A DNA stretch of 64,000 nt from Rossellomorea aquimaris (GTDB lineage Bacteria; Bacillota; Bacilli; Bacillales; Bacillaceae_B). The stretch is from the NCBI RefSeq assembly GCF_020171925.1, contig NZ_JAIVAR010000001.1, positions 930,001 through 994,000 of the forward strand, read 5' to 3'. Under the pieces are notes generated by a model. The model was not told the origin of the DNA. It ran no database searches and saw nothing but the letters and a program-made list of their open reading frames with translations. A program made the position numbers and the translations under genes. Shown one piece after another: positions 27,622 through 36,998 of this stretch; within the stretch, counting starts at the first letter, position 1; each line of letters begins with the position of its first letter.

Positions 27622-28569
27622 ATGAAGAAGAAACTAAATGGATTGCTCTTGCTTTTAACGTCGATTGTGATCGTTGGTTGTGCCAACGTTGAAGGTGCAA
27701 CCACTTCAGATCAAGAAGCAGATCCGAAAGTAGAAACCACGGAAAGTAAGGAAGAAGCTTCTCCTGAGGTTCCGGATCAGCCTGAAGCAGAGGAAGCAGT
27801 CGTAGATGAAGCCTCAACTGAAACAAGTAATGAAGGTTTTCCAGGATTCGAACTCATTGAAGTCGATGGTGGTGATTTGTCTGGGGTTCGCCAAGCAAAT
27901 GTCGTCGTGGACATTGGTTTCGGCGACCGTGAGTACTGGGCATTCACAAATGAATACGGTCAGCTAGTGCGCGTCATTGCAGACGAAATCATTTTACAAG
28001 ATGACCGCTCCGAACCGGTGACATCGTCTGGCAGATACTACTCTGATGAGGCGAAGGTTCCTGGCGTCGAAAGTGCGGTATTGGATGAAGGGCATATCAT
28101 TGCTGACTCTCTCGGCGGGGTATCGAATGCGTATAATATCACCCCTCAAGACAGCACGCTGAACCGACACGGTGATCAAGCGTATATGGAAAAAAACATC
28201 AGGGACGCTGGTGGAGCCACTAATTTTGAAGCGGTCATCACCTATCCAAATACGAAAACGCAGATCCCTTCAAGCTATCAGTATACCTATACGCTAAAAG
28301 GGAACGTCATCGTTGATACATTCGACAATGTGAACCCTGATGACGTAAACGAGTCACTCGGCTTAACAGAAAGTACGCCTTCCAGTTCAGAGAGCTCCAA
28401 CACGAATTCAAACACAGAACACGATCTCTCAAGCATCGATACGAACGGGAATGGACTAGTGACAATCAAAGAAGCAAAGGCAGCTGGCTTCACGATGCCG
28501 ATCACAAGCGACCACTGGTTGTACGCTCATATGCGTGATAATGATGGAGATGGGATGGTTGGAGAGTAG
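27622..28569 (+). CDS. Secreted lipoprotein DNA/RNA non-specific endonuclease with EF-hand-like tail
   Basis: 315 residues from ATG 27622 (AGGGGTG upstream). A lipoprotein signal peptide ends VIVGC, so the protein is anchored outside the membrane. An acidic Glu/Pro-rich linker follows. The nuclease domain (about 90-235) has DEGHIIADSLGG and NITPQDSTLNRHG, the pattern of the DNA/RNA non-specific endonuclease family, with H in the EGH element as probable catalytic base. The C-terminus has two calcium-loop-like elements, DTNGNGLVTIKE and DNDGDGMVGE. Likely role is degrading extracellular DNA for nutrients. Alone, with its own terminator. Confidence 0.85.
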   Translation: MKKKLNGLLLLLTSIVIVGCANVEGATTSDQEADPKVETTESKEEASPEVPDQPEAEEAVVDEASTETSNEGFPGFELIEVDGGDLSGVRQANVVVDIGFGDREYWAFTNEYGQLVRVIADEIILQDDRSEPVTSSGRYYSDEAKVPGVESAVLDEGHIIADSLGGVSNAYNITPQDSTLNRHGDQAYMEKNIRDAGGATNFEAVITYPNTKTQIPSSYQYTYTLKGNVIVDTFDNVNPDDVNESLGLTESTPSSSESSNTNSNTEHDLSSIDTNGNGLVTIKEAKAAGFTMPITSDHWLYAHMRDNDGDGMVGE

Positions 28570-28584
28570 ATACAGAGCCATAAC

Positions 28585-28614
28585 AAAAAGCTAGGGGACT
28601 TCCCTAGCTTTTTT
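28585..28614 (+). terminator. Terminator of the nuclease lipoprotein gene
   Basis: AAAAAGCTAGGG and CCCTAGCTTTTTT form a perfect stem with loop GACTT or similar, followed by T. Confidence 0.9.
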
Positions 28615-28707
28615 CGTGGCTATCATCTCATGTTCTTGCTCTAGCCCCTGCGCTAGCCCACTCGAGGAACAGAACCCGAATAATCGTCCTTCAATTAAAC
28701 TCTAAAA

Positions 28708-29205
28708 CTAAAACGTTGCCGGAGAAGAAGAACTCGACTCATCCGCCTTCACACAATCAATCGCAATCACCAGTGCAATCACAATCGTCTCCATCCCTTC
28801 ATCCAGCACCTTCACCCTGTAACTGTCGCCCCAGCTGAACCACTTCTTATCGACTTCAGCTACAACCTCGCCATGCTGCAACACCTGAAAGTTCATATCC
28901 CACCAATTACCCCGCACTTCAATGCCTGCCGCATCGATTGTGTAGCGGGCTTTCAAAAAGGAGAACGCCTTCTTGATCGTTACGACATCTTGACCATTCA
29001 CTTCAACGAAGAACTTCGGTAAGAAGCTGAACGTCTTTTTCGTGATGAGTGCCACTTCGTCCCTGCTTGTGTTCAGTATGGAGTACGTCTTCGGAACCTT
29101 CATGAAGCTTCCCTCTACATAATAACGGTCCTTCTCTTCCTGATCCTTCACCGTGAATTTTCCGCTGAGACTGAATACCTTTTGTTTTATATATAGTTCT
29201 TTCAT
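28708..29205 (-). CDS. LURP-one-related (YxjI-like) family protein
   Basis: 165 residues. It shows the repeating beta strands of the LURP-one/tubby-like fold: LYIKQKVFSLSGKFTVKD, then YYVEGSFMKVPKTYSI, ALITKKTFSFLPKFFVEV and VEVRGNWWDMNFQVL. The end, IALVIAIDCVKAD, matches the family's hydrophobic C-terminal helix. Cytoplasmic or membrane-associated; function unknown. ATG start behind GGGAGG. The closing SSSSSPATF tail is low-complexity. Confidence 0.8.
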   Translation of the reverse strand: MKELYIKQKVFSLSGKFTVKDQEEKDRYYVEGSFMKVPKTYSILNTSRDEVALITKKTFSFLPKFFVEVNGQDVVTIKKAFSFLKARYTIDAAGIEVRGNWWDMNFQVLQHGEVVAEVDKKWFSWGDSYRVKVLDEGMETIVIALVIAIDCVKADESSSSSPATF

Positions 29206-29334
29206 GAGTGTGCCTCCCGTTTTTTGGTCTTACCTTTATGTACGGATGAGCTGGGTTTTGGTTCCAAATTTTCATCAACCAGCACCACCCCTCCCCTGCT
29301 CAACTTCCTCCCCCTCGAACCCTGCCTTATGAGC

Positions 29335-30273
29335 CTAGTTAGTTATGCATTCTTCAGGATCGATGTTGATGGGTTTCCAGACTCCTTCAGCATCCTTTTT
29401 AAATTGAGAAATCAATACATCGGTGTCATTTGTTAATTGATAAAAGACAAACCGATAATCGGCTCCATCCTTGCCGATAAAATCAATGACCTTGACGTAA
29501 CCATCTTGTTTGGTTGGCAGCTGTTTTTTAATCAGCTTGCACCAGTTGCCATACATAATGCTGACGACCGCTTCCGCATCATGCTGCCATAGGTGATACG
29601 CTGCACATAGGAAGTCCTCTCCGTATAATTTCATCCCATCGATTTTATAAAGGTTGTTGTGGACCTTTTTCAATTGGATACAGCCGTAATAATAAGCAAA
29701 ATAAGTCACACCTTTTGATGAACCTTCGATGGTTTCCAGTTCGATGAAATAGGATACGGAGTCTTGATCATCGGGAAGTCTGTTCATCTTAATAAGATTC
29801 AAATGTCCAATACCAGCAAACGATTGAAGATAGTCTTGATAAGAAACCCTTTTACGATAATCTTCAGTAAAGAAATTGTACGCAACGGGAAAGGGCAACT
29901 TTGCCATTCCCACCGTTCCGCACCCGCCCGTCTGCTGCTCGGTGAGATTCTCTGCCTCTCTTAAAATACTGAAGTAATTTAAGATCGTTTCATCAGCTGT
30001 GCGCGTCAAGGTGGCAGGAAGTTTTATTTCTGTATCGTTTTTATCGTAATAGGGATCGAAAAATTGTAAGTCCTTTAGAAGTGTATTTTTGATGGGGATG
30101 CACGAAGGACGAAAATATTTTTCGGGATCAATGGTCCTTGTCGGTAAGGTGTGGGTTCGTTCAACGGGCTGGCCAAATGGTTGAGGTTCGTATTGGGCGC
30201 CCATCACCAGAGTCAATTTTTCGTTAGGATCACGACGAAACATTCCGTTTATCCACCTTGTAAAATTCTTCAC
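29335..30273 (-). CDS. Unknown cytoplasmic protein, 312 residues
   Basis: The GTG at 30273 is chosen because GGGGGGAGG lies directly before it; a TTG 18 bases upstream would put that site inside the gene. No signal peptide or membrane segment. It has aromatic-rich beta-strand-like segments (YFAYYYGCIQLKK, LYKIDGMKLYGEDFLCAAYH) and a TGGCGTVG loop. No family is recognised. It stands alone on the minus strand. Confidence 0.65.
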   Translation of the reverse strand: MKNFTRWINGMFRRDPNEKLTLVMGAQYEPQPFGQPVERTHTLPTRTIDPEKYFRPSCIPIKNTLLKDLQFFDPYYDKNDTEIKLPATLTRTADETILNYFSILREAENLTEQQTGGCGTVGMAKLPFPVAYNFFTEDYRKRVSYQDYLQSFAGIGHLNLIKMNRLPDDQDSVSYFIELETIEGSSKGVTYFAYYYGCIQLKKVHNNLYKIDGMKLYGEDFLCAAYHLWQHDAEAVVSIMYGNWCKLIKKQLPTKQDGYVKVIDFIGKDGADYRFVFYQLTNDTDVLISQFKKDAEGVWKPINIDPEECITN

Positions 30274-30347
30274 TATGCCTCCCCCCTTCAAGGAATACCA
30301 TATTCACGAATAGGCAGGATTATTAACAACCTTCTAAAGCGAAAGAG

Positions 30348-30406
30348 TTTTGGGGTCCGTCCCTCATCGCGTTAATGCGTTAACAGACAGAGGGACGTAC
30401 CCCAAA
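30348..30406. repeat. GGGGTC-type palindromic repeat with GCGTTAA core
   Basis: TTTGGGGTCCGTCCCTC and GAGGGACGTACCCCAAA form 17-base arms with one mismatch around a centre containing GCGTTAATGCGTTAAC. Partial relatives occur near 31473 and 46800 in this window. Confidence 0.7.
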
Positions 30407-30499
30407 TTCCTATATCCTTTCCATTTTTTGTATCGGTGGACAGGCTCACTATGGTAAGCTTAATATGTATGTATTTTCCAATCCAGAGGTGATGACGAA

Positions 30500-30793
30500 A
30501 TGTCAGACGGCTTAGGCTTATTTTTAACGATTGTCCTTGAGGTCTTCGTGTTTGTCCTTTTAAACGTTTATTCTTTCAAGAAATCCGCGGGTTCGATCAA
30601 GCGACGCTTGTGGGCAGGCGTCCTTTTCTTACTGCTAACCCCGGTCATTTTTTTCGGCACCCTAGGGTTTGTCTTGATTTTTGATGAGGGTGGTTGGGGC
30701 GCCGGCATTTTGGCGGTGGTCTTTACAGGGCTTTATATTCTGAACGGGATCATCATTCTGCTTTCATCCGTGCATATTTACCTCACAAAATGA
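30500..30793 (+). CDS. Small membrane protein, three predicted helices
   Basis: 97 residues, ATG behind AGAGGTGATGACGAA. Three hydrophobic segments (about 5-25, 38-62, 68-92) with a basic loop SAGSIKRRLW after the first. No family recognised. Followed 80 bases later by another membrane-anchored protein on the same strand. Confidence 0.65.
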   Translation: MSDGLGLFLTIVLEVFVFVLLNVYSFKKSAGSIKRRLWAGVLFLLLTPVIFFGTLGFVLIFDEGGWGAGILAVVFTGLYILNGIIILLSSVHIYLTK

Positions 30794-30872
30794 AAGCATC
30801 TCATGAGCCCTCGCAGCGAGCGGGGGGATGACTGGATCAAGCATATTTCTACATCTTATAAGGAGGGGTACG

Positions 30873-31430
30873 TTGAAGAAGATCATAGGAATTGCACTAG
30901 TATCGGTTATAGGAGTCGGCATTGCGTTATGGGTATGGCATTCAAGTACCCAAACATTTCTAGCAGAGAAAGAGATAAAGGAAATCGAAGAGTTAAATAA
31001 GTTTGATGACAGAACTATTTTACTCCCAACATACGCTCCTTTTAACGTCCACGATGTTGAATATGAGGAGATTTACAGTGGAAAACGCGAAGTGAAAGAT
31101 AATGAAATTGTGTATGTTGACAAAGATAACCTAGACTATTTACGACCAAAAATTCTCTATCACTCTAATGATGAACCTACTAGAGAACTTGTGCTCTTTA
31201 TTGTGAAGGATTTGGATCAGGACCATATTAAATACGATAAGATTGTTAAGTTCGGTGATGATCTTGAAGGTTTTTATCGTGTTCATCAAAACACCCAATT
31301 TTTCACTTGGGATCAAGATGGTGTCTTTCTCGATATGGCGATTACAACTGAAGATGAAGATCAACGTTTAACGGTTGAGGAAATTGTTAAAATAGCTGAA
31401 TCGTTTGAGAAGTGGTCGTTAAGTTCATAA
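30873..31430 (+). CDS. Membrane-anchored unknown protein
   Basis: 185 residues from a TTG that sits behind AAGGAGGGGTACG; earlier starts lack a ribosome site. One N-terminal membrane helix (IIGIALVSVIGVGIALWVW), then an extracellular domain with ILLPTYAPFNVHDVEY and an end reading LTVEEIVKIAESFEKW. The last part resembles DUF4367-type domains of Bacillus envelope proteins, but the match is loose. A GC-rich hairpin at 31437-31456 without a T-run follows. Confidence 0.6.
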   Translation: MKKIIGIALVSVIGVGIALWVWHSSTQTFLAEKEIKEIEELNKFDDRTILLPTYAPFNVHDVEYEEIYSGKREVKDNEIVYVDKDNLDYLRPKILYHSNDEPTRELVLFIVKDLDQDHIKYDKIVKFGDDLEGFYRVHQNTQFFTWDQDGVFLDMAITTEDEDQRLTVEEIVKIAESFEKWSLSS

Positions 31431-31517
31431 CAAAAGGAGCTTGGATAACCAAGCTCTCTTCAACAGATGTTCAGGGTCTGCCCCCCGGCGCGTTAATCCT
31501 TCACCCATTACGCATTC

Positions 31518-32192
31518 TTATTGATAAGGTTCAAATTCAATCGATTTTGCTTGATACATATCATCCCGGTATTCATAGTTTATAACGATACTTCCAATTG
31601 AACTGGCAGGAGATATTTGTCCACCCACATTAACGGTTAGTTGATTGTCTTTTACTTCATAGTCAATAGTACTTCCGAAACTCACATGATCGAACAAGTT
31701 CTGTTGTTTGATTTTTAAAGGTGTGATATCGACTGAGTAGCTTTTGTCACCTACAATGACGTTTGCTTCTTTAGGCGTTAACTTCGTTTTTACATTTTTA
31801 TGTATGATGGCTAAAGGATGATCAACAATCACTTCGTTTAAAGATGTTGTACTTGTATCAAAAACATGCACATCCTCCCATAATACACCCGTTCCGTATC
31901 CTTTAGTTAAGACTATGATTAGCTCTCTTTTATGATCATTGTTTATGTCTTTGCAAATGATTTGTGGCGCATATGAAGGATTCGTAACGCTAGCCCAAAA
32001 AGGTTGTGAATACATTACTCCTTTGATATCAATTTTGAAGTCCCTATATAAATCATCCATCTTTTTAGCATACAAGCTAATATTTTCTTCATCGTTCCCA
32101 CTTACACGTTCATATCCTTTTATCTCTGCTCCTGCTATTATGGGCTGAATCCAGAGAAGAGCTGCTAACGTTAATCCAATAAACGAACTCAT
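31518..32192 (-). CDS. Secreted unknown protein with FG-GAP-like segment
   Basis: 224 residues. N-terminal signal peptide (FIGLTLAALLWIQPIIAGAE) with no lipobox Cys, so it is probably released. The segment ICKDINNDHKRELIIVLTKG recalls Asp/Asn-rich calcium loops of FG-GAP or VCBS repeats. A beta-rich C-terminus follows. No enzyme motif. Alone on the minus strand; function unknown. Confidence 0.6.
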   Translation of the reverse strand: MSSFIGLTLAALLWIQPIIAGAEIKGYERVSGNDEENISLYAKKMDDLYRDFKIDIKGVMYSQPFWASVTNPSYAPQIICKDINNDHKRELIIVLTKGYGTGVLWEDVHVFDTSTTSLNEVIVDHPLAIIHKNVKTKLTPKEANVIVGDKSYSVDITPLKIKQQNLFDHVSFGSTIDYEVKDNQLTVNVGGQISPASSIGSIVINYEYRDDMYQAKSIEFEPYQ

Positions 32193-32344
32193 AAAACCAC
32201 CTCATTTTACTGTTCCCTCATGGGAGATCTAATATAAGGTGATTTCTGGATGTTCTAGGTTAGACCCCAAATATCGCAAATTAAAGGAGCTGAAATCACT
32301 CTCAGTAGTGAAGTACCAGCTCTAATCATTATGAAGTAAGAATA

Positions 32345-33448
32345 CTACTTTTTAATACGCAGTTTATAAGCCTCATCAATAAATCTCTTTATCTGTTCTA
32401 AAGAATCAACCCACTCCAACTTAATGTAAACTTCACCAGGAGTTGGCCTTCCAGAATGGGAGTCTTCAAATGCGTGACCAAGCAACTCATCAAGTTCTCT
32501 CTGCATCGTTTTTGCGGTGTGTGTATGGAGCTTTTTCCCTAAATGCAGGACAAAACATGTTCCCCTTTTAGAAGTGGTGGTTGCAAATTTGTATGAACCC
32601 TTTTTACTTATATATCCGATACAATCCGTTCTGACCCCATTGTTTTCACGATCATGGTAGTCTTCTACTTCGTATTTATAGGGACTACCATTGTAAAGGT
32701 AATCATCGATTTCTTCAGCGAGCCTTTTGGCTTTGTCTGTTTTAAACAAGCTGTAAAAATATTTTTTGGTTTTTTCCGGTAATCTCTCTGTGACCCATCC
32801 AAAATATAAATTTACTCCGCTTTGCATTACAGGTCCGACGACTGTTTCTTTTTCTGGTGTGATACCAAACATCTCGACGAAAGATTGATAATCCTGAAAC
32901 CATTTCGCATCTGCACTAAAAGAGTGGATTAAAACCAGAGCATGTTTGGCGTTTACTTTTTTAGCTTCTAGCATGGCCGAAGCCGTTCTATGAAATAATT
33001 GATATCTCTTATCTAATGCATCTTCTTCATTTAGATTCAGCAATTCCAATAATGACTTTAGTCTTTCTTTTTTTCCTTCACTTGGGTTTTGACCTATCCA
33101 AGCCCTTACTTCTTTTCCAAAAGGCTCTGATGCCTTTCCTTCAACCATAATCGTCAGCAATTCGGCACCAGACTTTGCAAGTAAGTATAAATCATTCTGG
33201 GAAGACCCGCCGCCTCCCGGAATCTTGACTTTATATTCAGGAAAGCCATAAAGTATCTCCAACTCATTAAATATTGAGTTATGACTATTCTCCAACACAC
33301 TTTTCACATTTGCCGGAATGTTTTCAGCTTCCTCCCAACACTTCGCTAACTCATATGCTGAATAATGGGGTTTCCATTGTTTTGTAGGATCGGCTACTAA
33401 CTCTCTCCAAGAATCTACACCTTTTGATGGAACAAAATAGTTACCCAC
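32345..33448 (-). CDS. Putative nuclease-like protein (DUF6946-type N-terminus)
   Basis: 367 residues. The N-terminal half has a restriction-enzyme-like order: a D in GGGSSQNDLYLLAK, then a strand with E-x-K in TIMVEGKASEPFG, followed by RAWIGQNPSEGKKERL. This resembles DUF6946-type domains. The C-terminal third (YISKKGSYKFATT, CFVLHLGKKLHTH, GEVYIKLEWVDSLEQIKRFIDEAY) looks like a DUF5655-like fold common in defence and nucleic-acid proteins. It lies 12 bases after the gene at 33461-34063, so the two form an operon. A small defence module is possible. The domain names are from memory and not verified. Confidence 0.55.
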   Translation of the reverse strand: MGNYFVPSKGVDSWRELVADPTKQWKPHYSAYELAKCWEEAENIPANVKSVLENSHNSIFNELEILYGFPEYKVKIPGGGGSSQNDLYLLAKSGAELLTIMVEGKASEPFGKEVRAWIGQNPSEGKKERLKSLLELLNLNEEDALDKRYQLFHRTASAMLEAKKVNAKHALVLIHSFSADAKWFQDYQSFVEMFGITPEKETVVGPVMQSGVNLYFGWVTERLPEKTKKYFYSLFKTDKAKRLAEEIDDYLYNGSPYKYEVEDYHDRENNGVRTDCIGYISKKGSYKFATTTSKRGTCFVLHLGKKLHTHTAKTMQRELDELLGHAFEDSHSGRPTPGEVYIKLEWVDSLEQIKRFIDEAYKLRIKK

Positions 33449-33460
33449 TTCTACTCCTCC

Positions 33461-34063
33461 TTAATTGATTTCCTCCTCAAAACACATAAACCAATACCCA
33501 GACTCATCCACTTTACAAAACGCATGCCGCTCTTCTCTCTTCCCATCTGGCGTAAACCAGCATGCACTCACTTTCTGCATTCCCGTACCAGGATCCTCAT
33601 ACCTGTAAACCATCAACACATGCGATTGCTGAAGACGATTCTTCTCCACGACCAGCTTGTTTAAAAACTCCATTCGTTCTTGTGATTCTATGTATTGTAT
33701 ACCGATTACATGTTTAGGTAGACATCCCTCATCGGTCTCCGAAAACAACTTCTCAATTGTCTCAACGTCTTTCCCCCACTGACTTTCCCTTTCCAGGTGG
33801 AGATCCAACGATACATATTCAACCTCACTGACCCTCTTATCCCACTTCCACCACGACAAATCCATCGGACGGGACCGCCCCATCGCATAATCCATTTTAC
33901 GATCTTCGATAAACACCTCGTAGCCAAGCATCTCTCCTAAACTGGCAAAATAGTCGATCTCCCTGTTCGTGAACATCGATACATTGTGATTGACGGATAA
34001 ATTCAACCTTCTATAATTCCGCACATACCCTTCAAAAAATTGCATGAGATTGAAATGATTCAT
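33461..34063 (-). CDS. Unknown protein, operon partner of the nuclease-like gene
   Basis: 200 residues, no signal peptide or membrane helix. The central part (RPMDLSWWKWDKRVSEVEYVSLDLHLERESQW) has a D and a spaced E-x-E on predicted strands, and is followed by KHVIGIQYIE and SHVLMVYRYED. That order loosely recalls a degraded PD-(D/E)XK fold, but no lysine motif is clear. No family is recognised. It comes first in a two-gene operon. Confidence 0.55.
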   Translation of the reverse strand: MNHFNLMQFFEGYVRNYRRLNLSVNHNVSMFTNREIDYFASLGEMLGYEVFIEDRKMDYAMGRSRPMDLSWWKWDKRVSEVEYVSLDLHLERESQWGKDVETIEKLFSETDEGCLPKHVIGIQYIESQERMEFLNKLVVEKNRLQQSHVLMVYRYEDPGTGMQKVSACWFTPDGKREERHAFCKVDESGYWFMCFEEEIN

Positions 34064-34164
34064 ATTTTACTCCCCGTTACCAAATTTATAGGTCATTAAC
34101 TTGTAATAATATGGTAACATAAAAGGGGTATTTTACTAGAAAAAGAATGAATCGAGGGAACGAA

Positions 34165-34827
34165 ATGGCAACACCTGCTCAAAAGAATTTCAGGAAACAA
34201 ATGATCTTACTTAATCAACAAAGAGATCCCTCCTATGACGACATCTACAGGCCCGTCCGAAAAAGGAAGGCACCTCAAAAGTGGTCGTGGGGAGCCATCG
34301 GTTTCATCTTACTCGCCCTCTTTGCAAGCGGCCTGCCGATGAAGATTTACAATGAACTGACCATTCATCATGACCAACAAATAAGAAGCTACCTGCAGGA
34401 ACGGGAACAATATTTCAGTTCAAGCGACCAAAGCTTCAAGCAATTGATCACAAAAGTAAATGAAGCAAACGGCAACCTGACTGGACTCACCCTGGACATC
34501 AACGAGACCGACCTCATGTTGCAACAAAACTACCTGAACCTTATGGACCTAGAGCCGCCGCGCGATTTCAACGAACTCCACAAGAAAACGATGGAACTCT
34601 ACGTCATCAAGCAGGCTGCCGTCGACTATCTCGTTTCTTCATCGCTCTCAAAAACGTATCACCCTGAAATATTGTCCACCTACATACAAGAAAGCAATAT
34701 GAAACTGAGTCAGCTGCAGCCCTTGATGATTGAGGGGCTACAGAAAGCGGATTTAAGATACAAAGTCAATACGGATGGGACCCTTACGTATTGGGTGAGG
34801 GAAGATTATGCGGGGAGTTGGGAGTAG
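34165..34827 (+). CDS. Single-pass membrane protein, unknown
   Basis: 220 residues from the ATG at 34165, which has GAGGGAACGAA upstream; an ATG 18 bases earlier has no ribosome site. A basic N-terminal tail (RPVRKRKAPQKW) precedes one membrane helix (WGAIGFILLALFASGLP). The rest is helical and probably extracytoplasmic, with spaced Gln, Glu and Leu typical of a helical bundle. No family recognised. Confidence 0.6.
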   Translation: MATPAQKNFRKQMILLNQQRDPSYDDIYRPVRKRKAPQKWSWGAIGFILLALFASGLPMKIYNELTIHHDQQIRSYLQEREQYFSSSDQSFKQLITKVNEANGNLTGLTLDINETDLMLQQNYLNLMDLEPPRDFNELHKKTMELYVIKQAAVDYLVSSSLSKTYHPEILSTYIQESNMKLSQLQPLMIEGLQKADLRYKVNTDGTLTYWVREDYAGSWE

Positions 34828-34860
34828 CTGAGGTTTGTAGTTAATGAAAGGATGGTTACA

Positions 34861-35700
34861 GTGGAAAAACACCTAACCCTAAACGGTAAATCAATCTATG
34901 TGAAAAGTTTCGGAACCGGCGACCCGATTGTGTTCCTCCACGGCGGACCCGGTGGCAGCCATGAATTTTTCCTTCCTTTCGCGGAGAGGCTCGCTAATCA
35001 TTACACCGTCATCCTCTATGATCAAAGTGGATGCGGGAGGTCGGAACAAGTTGAAAGCGGCGAGTATTCCATCAAGGATGAAGTCGAGACCCTCGAAGCT
35101 TTGAGAAGAGCTTTATGTCTCGATTACTTCCAGCTTTTCGGAGAGTCATGGGGCAGTATGCTGGCACTCTCGTATGCAGCCACATACCCAAATCATGTTA
35201 GCAGACTCCTGCTGACCGCTGCCATCGGCCTGACGAACGAAGCATATGCTTCGTTTAAAACAGAACTGTTAAACAAGCTCGGTGTCTTTAAGAAAGTAAG
35301 TTTCTATACAAACGGCCTACTACATACGTTGGGTATCAATCGCACCAACCAGTTCCAAACCCTGTTGGACCCTTACTATGTCTACTCTCAAGGCACGTTA
35401 TCAAAGAAAAAGCCCATTCCCTTCAATGATGTGGTCCTTAACAAAATCTCGAAGGATATCGAAGCATCATATAACCTCCTTCCCCATGTGAACACGTTAA
35501 GCAGGATCCCGATCATGATTGCCCAAGGCTCACATGACATCCTCTCACCTCATCATATGAAGAATGAATTTTTGAACCATCTCCCCCACGCTGAAGTGGT
35601 GGAAGTTAAGGAAAGCGGACACTGGACGATCCTCGAACAGCCGGAGGCCATGGCGCGGCTGACTCGTGCATTTTTCCAAAAAACTGCCGTTCACGTTTAA
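34861..35700 (+). CDS. Alpha/beta hydrolase, proline iminopeptidase-like
   Basis: 279 residues from the GTG at 34861 (AAAGGATG six bases upstream); an ATG nine bases earlier is the alternative. Oxyanion segment HGGPGGSHEF, nucleophile elbow GESWGSM (Ser), acid in QGSHDILSPH and catalytic His in ESGHWTILEQP. The HGGPG motif and cap region match proline iminopeptidases and related peptidases or esterases. It may trim N-terminal proline peptides; the true substrate is open. A membrane-protein gene follows 30 bases later. Confidence 0.85.
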   Translation: MEKHLTLNGKSIYVKSFGTGDPIVFLHGGPGGSHEFFLPFAERLANHYTVILYDQSGCGRSEQVESGEYSIKDEVETLEALRRALCLDYFQLFGESWGSMLALSYAATYPNHVSRLLLTAAIGLTNEAYASFKTELLNKLGVFKKVSFYTNGLLHTLGINRTNQFQTLLDPYYVYSQGTLSKKKPIPFNDVVLNKISKDIEASYNLLPHVNTLSRIPIMIAQGSHDILSPHHMKNEFLNHLPHAEVVEVKESGHWTILEQPEAMARLTRAFFQKTAVHV

Positions 35701-35730
35701 CACACTATACTTACTTAAAGGAGAACTAAC

Positions 35731-36363
35731 ATGCAAAAAAACATCGTCCTCGGCGACATCATCTTTTACCTCATCTTCCCCATCGTCATCTGGAATATCA
35801 GCCGTGATTATATCGGGGATTACTATGCGATGCTACTGTCTTCGGTACCGGGAATCATCTACAGTGTGATCCGGTTCATTCTATTGAAGAAGGTCAACCT
35901 CTTCGGCCTCTTCATGATCGGCACCCTGCTTGCCGGCACCTTGGTCGATGTCCTATCCGGTTCCGCTCTGAATCTATTATGGAATAATGTCTATTACTCT
36001 TACGGAATCGGCTTATTTTTCATTCTGACCATCCTTTTCAACCGACCTATCACGTTATTCTTTGCCCTGGACTTCGTTGAAATGCAAGGCTACGACCGAA
36101 AAGAAATGCGAACCATCTTTTATCAAAAAAGGATCCTGAACCTATTCAAACTCATCACATTCGGTTTCGCCTTCAGAGACATCCTACTGGCCTCGATCAA
36201 AGTGTGGCTCATTTCCGAATACGGAGTTGAGGCGTTTGATAAAGGGTTGATCCTAAGGCAGATCTTGAGCTGGACACTTACTGGAGTGACGATTTATGGA
36301 TTTATTTATATTTCTAAGATCCTGAGTGAAAATCGGGGGCATGACCAGGACTTAAAAAACTGA
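35731..36363 (+). CDS. VC0807-family membrane protein
   Basis: 210 residues with about six hydrophobic segments. The sequence order IWNISRDYIGDYYAMLLSSVPGIIY, then LLAGTLVDVLSGSA and NRPITLFFALDF fits the VC0807 / septation-protein-A-like membrane family. ATG behind AAAGGAGAACTAAC. Probably co-transcribed with the hydrolase. Molecular function unknown. Confidence 0.75.
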   Translation: MQKNIVLGDIIFYLIFPIVIWNISRDYIGDYYAMLLSSVPGIIYSVIRFILLKKVNLFGLFMIGTLLAGTLVDVLSGSALNLLWNNVYYSYGIGLFFILTILFNRPITLFFALDFVEMQGYDRKEMRTIFYQKRILNLFKLITFGFAFRDILLASIKVWLISEYGVEAFDKGLILRQILSWTLTGVTIYGFIYISKILSENRGHDQDLKN

Positions 36364-36458
36364 TGCACGAATCTTTTTCACTCATAGTCCAACTCCCCAC
36401 TACCATAGGTACTCACTACATAACCATTTTACAAATAGAAAAAGGTGGATGATAAAAG

Positions 36459-36854
36459 ATGAAGAACGTATTTTTACTGATTCTTATGCTCCTGTTGAGT
36501 GCTTGCAGTATTACTAGTCATACTTGGGTGTTGGAGAAGGATCGGCTATCCGAAGTTAGCAGTGTGAAGAATTATGTAGAACAACTACAGACTAACGAAG
36601 CGGATCTCCGGGGATATCGGGTGTTTACAATCTCCGAAGGAAGTAAGATGGTCGTGGTTTCATCTGGATCAATCGATAAAGCCTTGAAGTTTGTAGAGGC
36701 AGACGTTTCTGAAAACAATACAACCATATCAGTTGAGGAAATAAGTCAGAACTCAGATGAAGCGAACCCTTATATTCTAATAGGGATTGATGAGATTAAG
36801 GGCGAGCTGACGGTGGTTAACGAGAATGGGGATGAATTTAAAGTGGTTGAATGA
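36459..36854 (+). CDS. Small lipoprotein
   Basis: 131 residues with a lipoprotein signal ending LLLSAC, then an acidic, beta-rich domain. ATG behind AAAAGGTGGATGATAAAAG. No known domain recognised. Confidence 0.7.
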   Translation: MKNVFLLILMLLLSACSITSHTWVLEKDRLSEVSSVKNYVEQLQTNEADLRGYRVFTISEGSKMVVVSSGSIDKALKFVEADVSENNTTISVEEISQNSDEANPYILIGIDEIKGELTVVNENGDEFKVVE

Positions 36855-36998
36855 ACAGTGCTGTTATTACCGGGTTAAATCCAGACCATAATGGCCAATT
36901 TTCAATTTTGTTCTCCGAAACGGAACTGGCTCTATGAAAATGAGGCTGTTTTTTATTAAAAGATGATCAGATTCTTCAGCAAATGAGGTGCAACTTTC

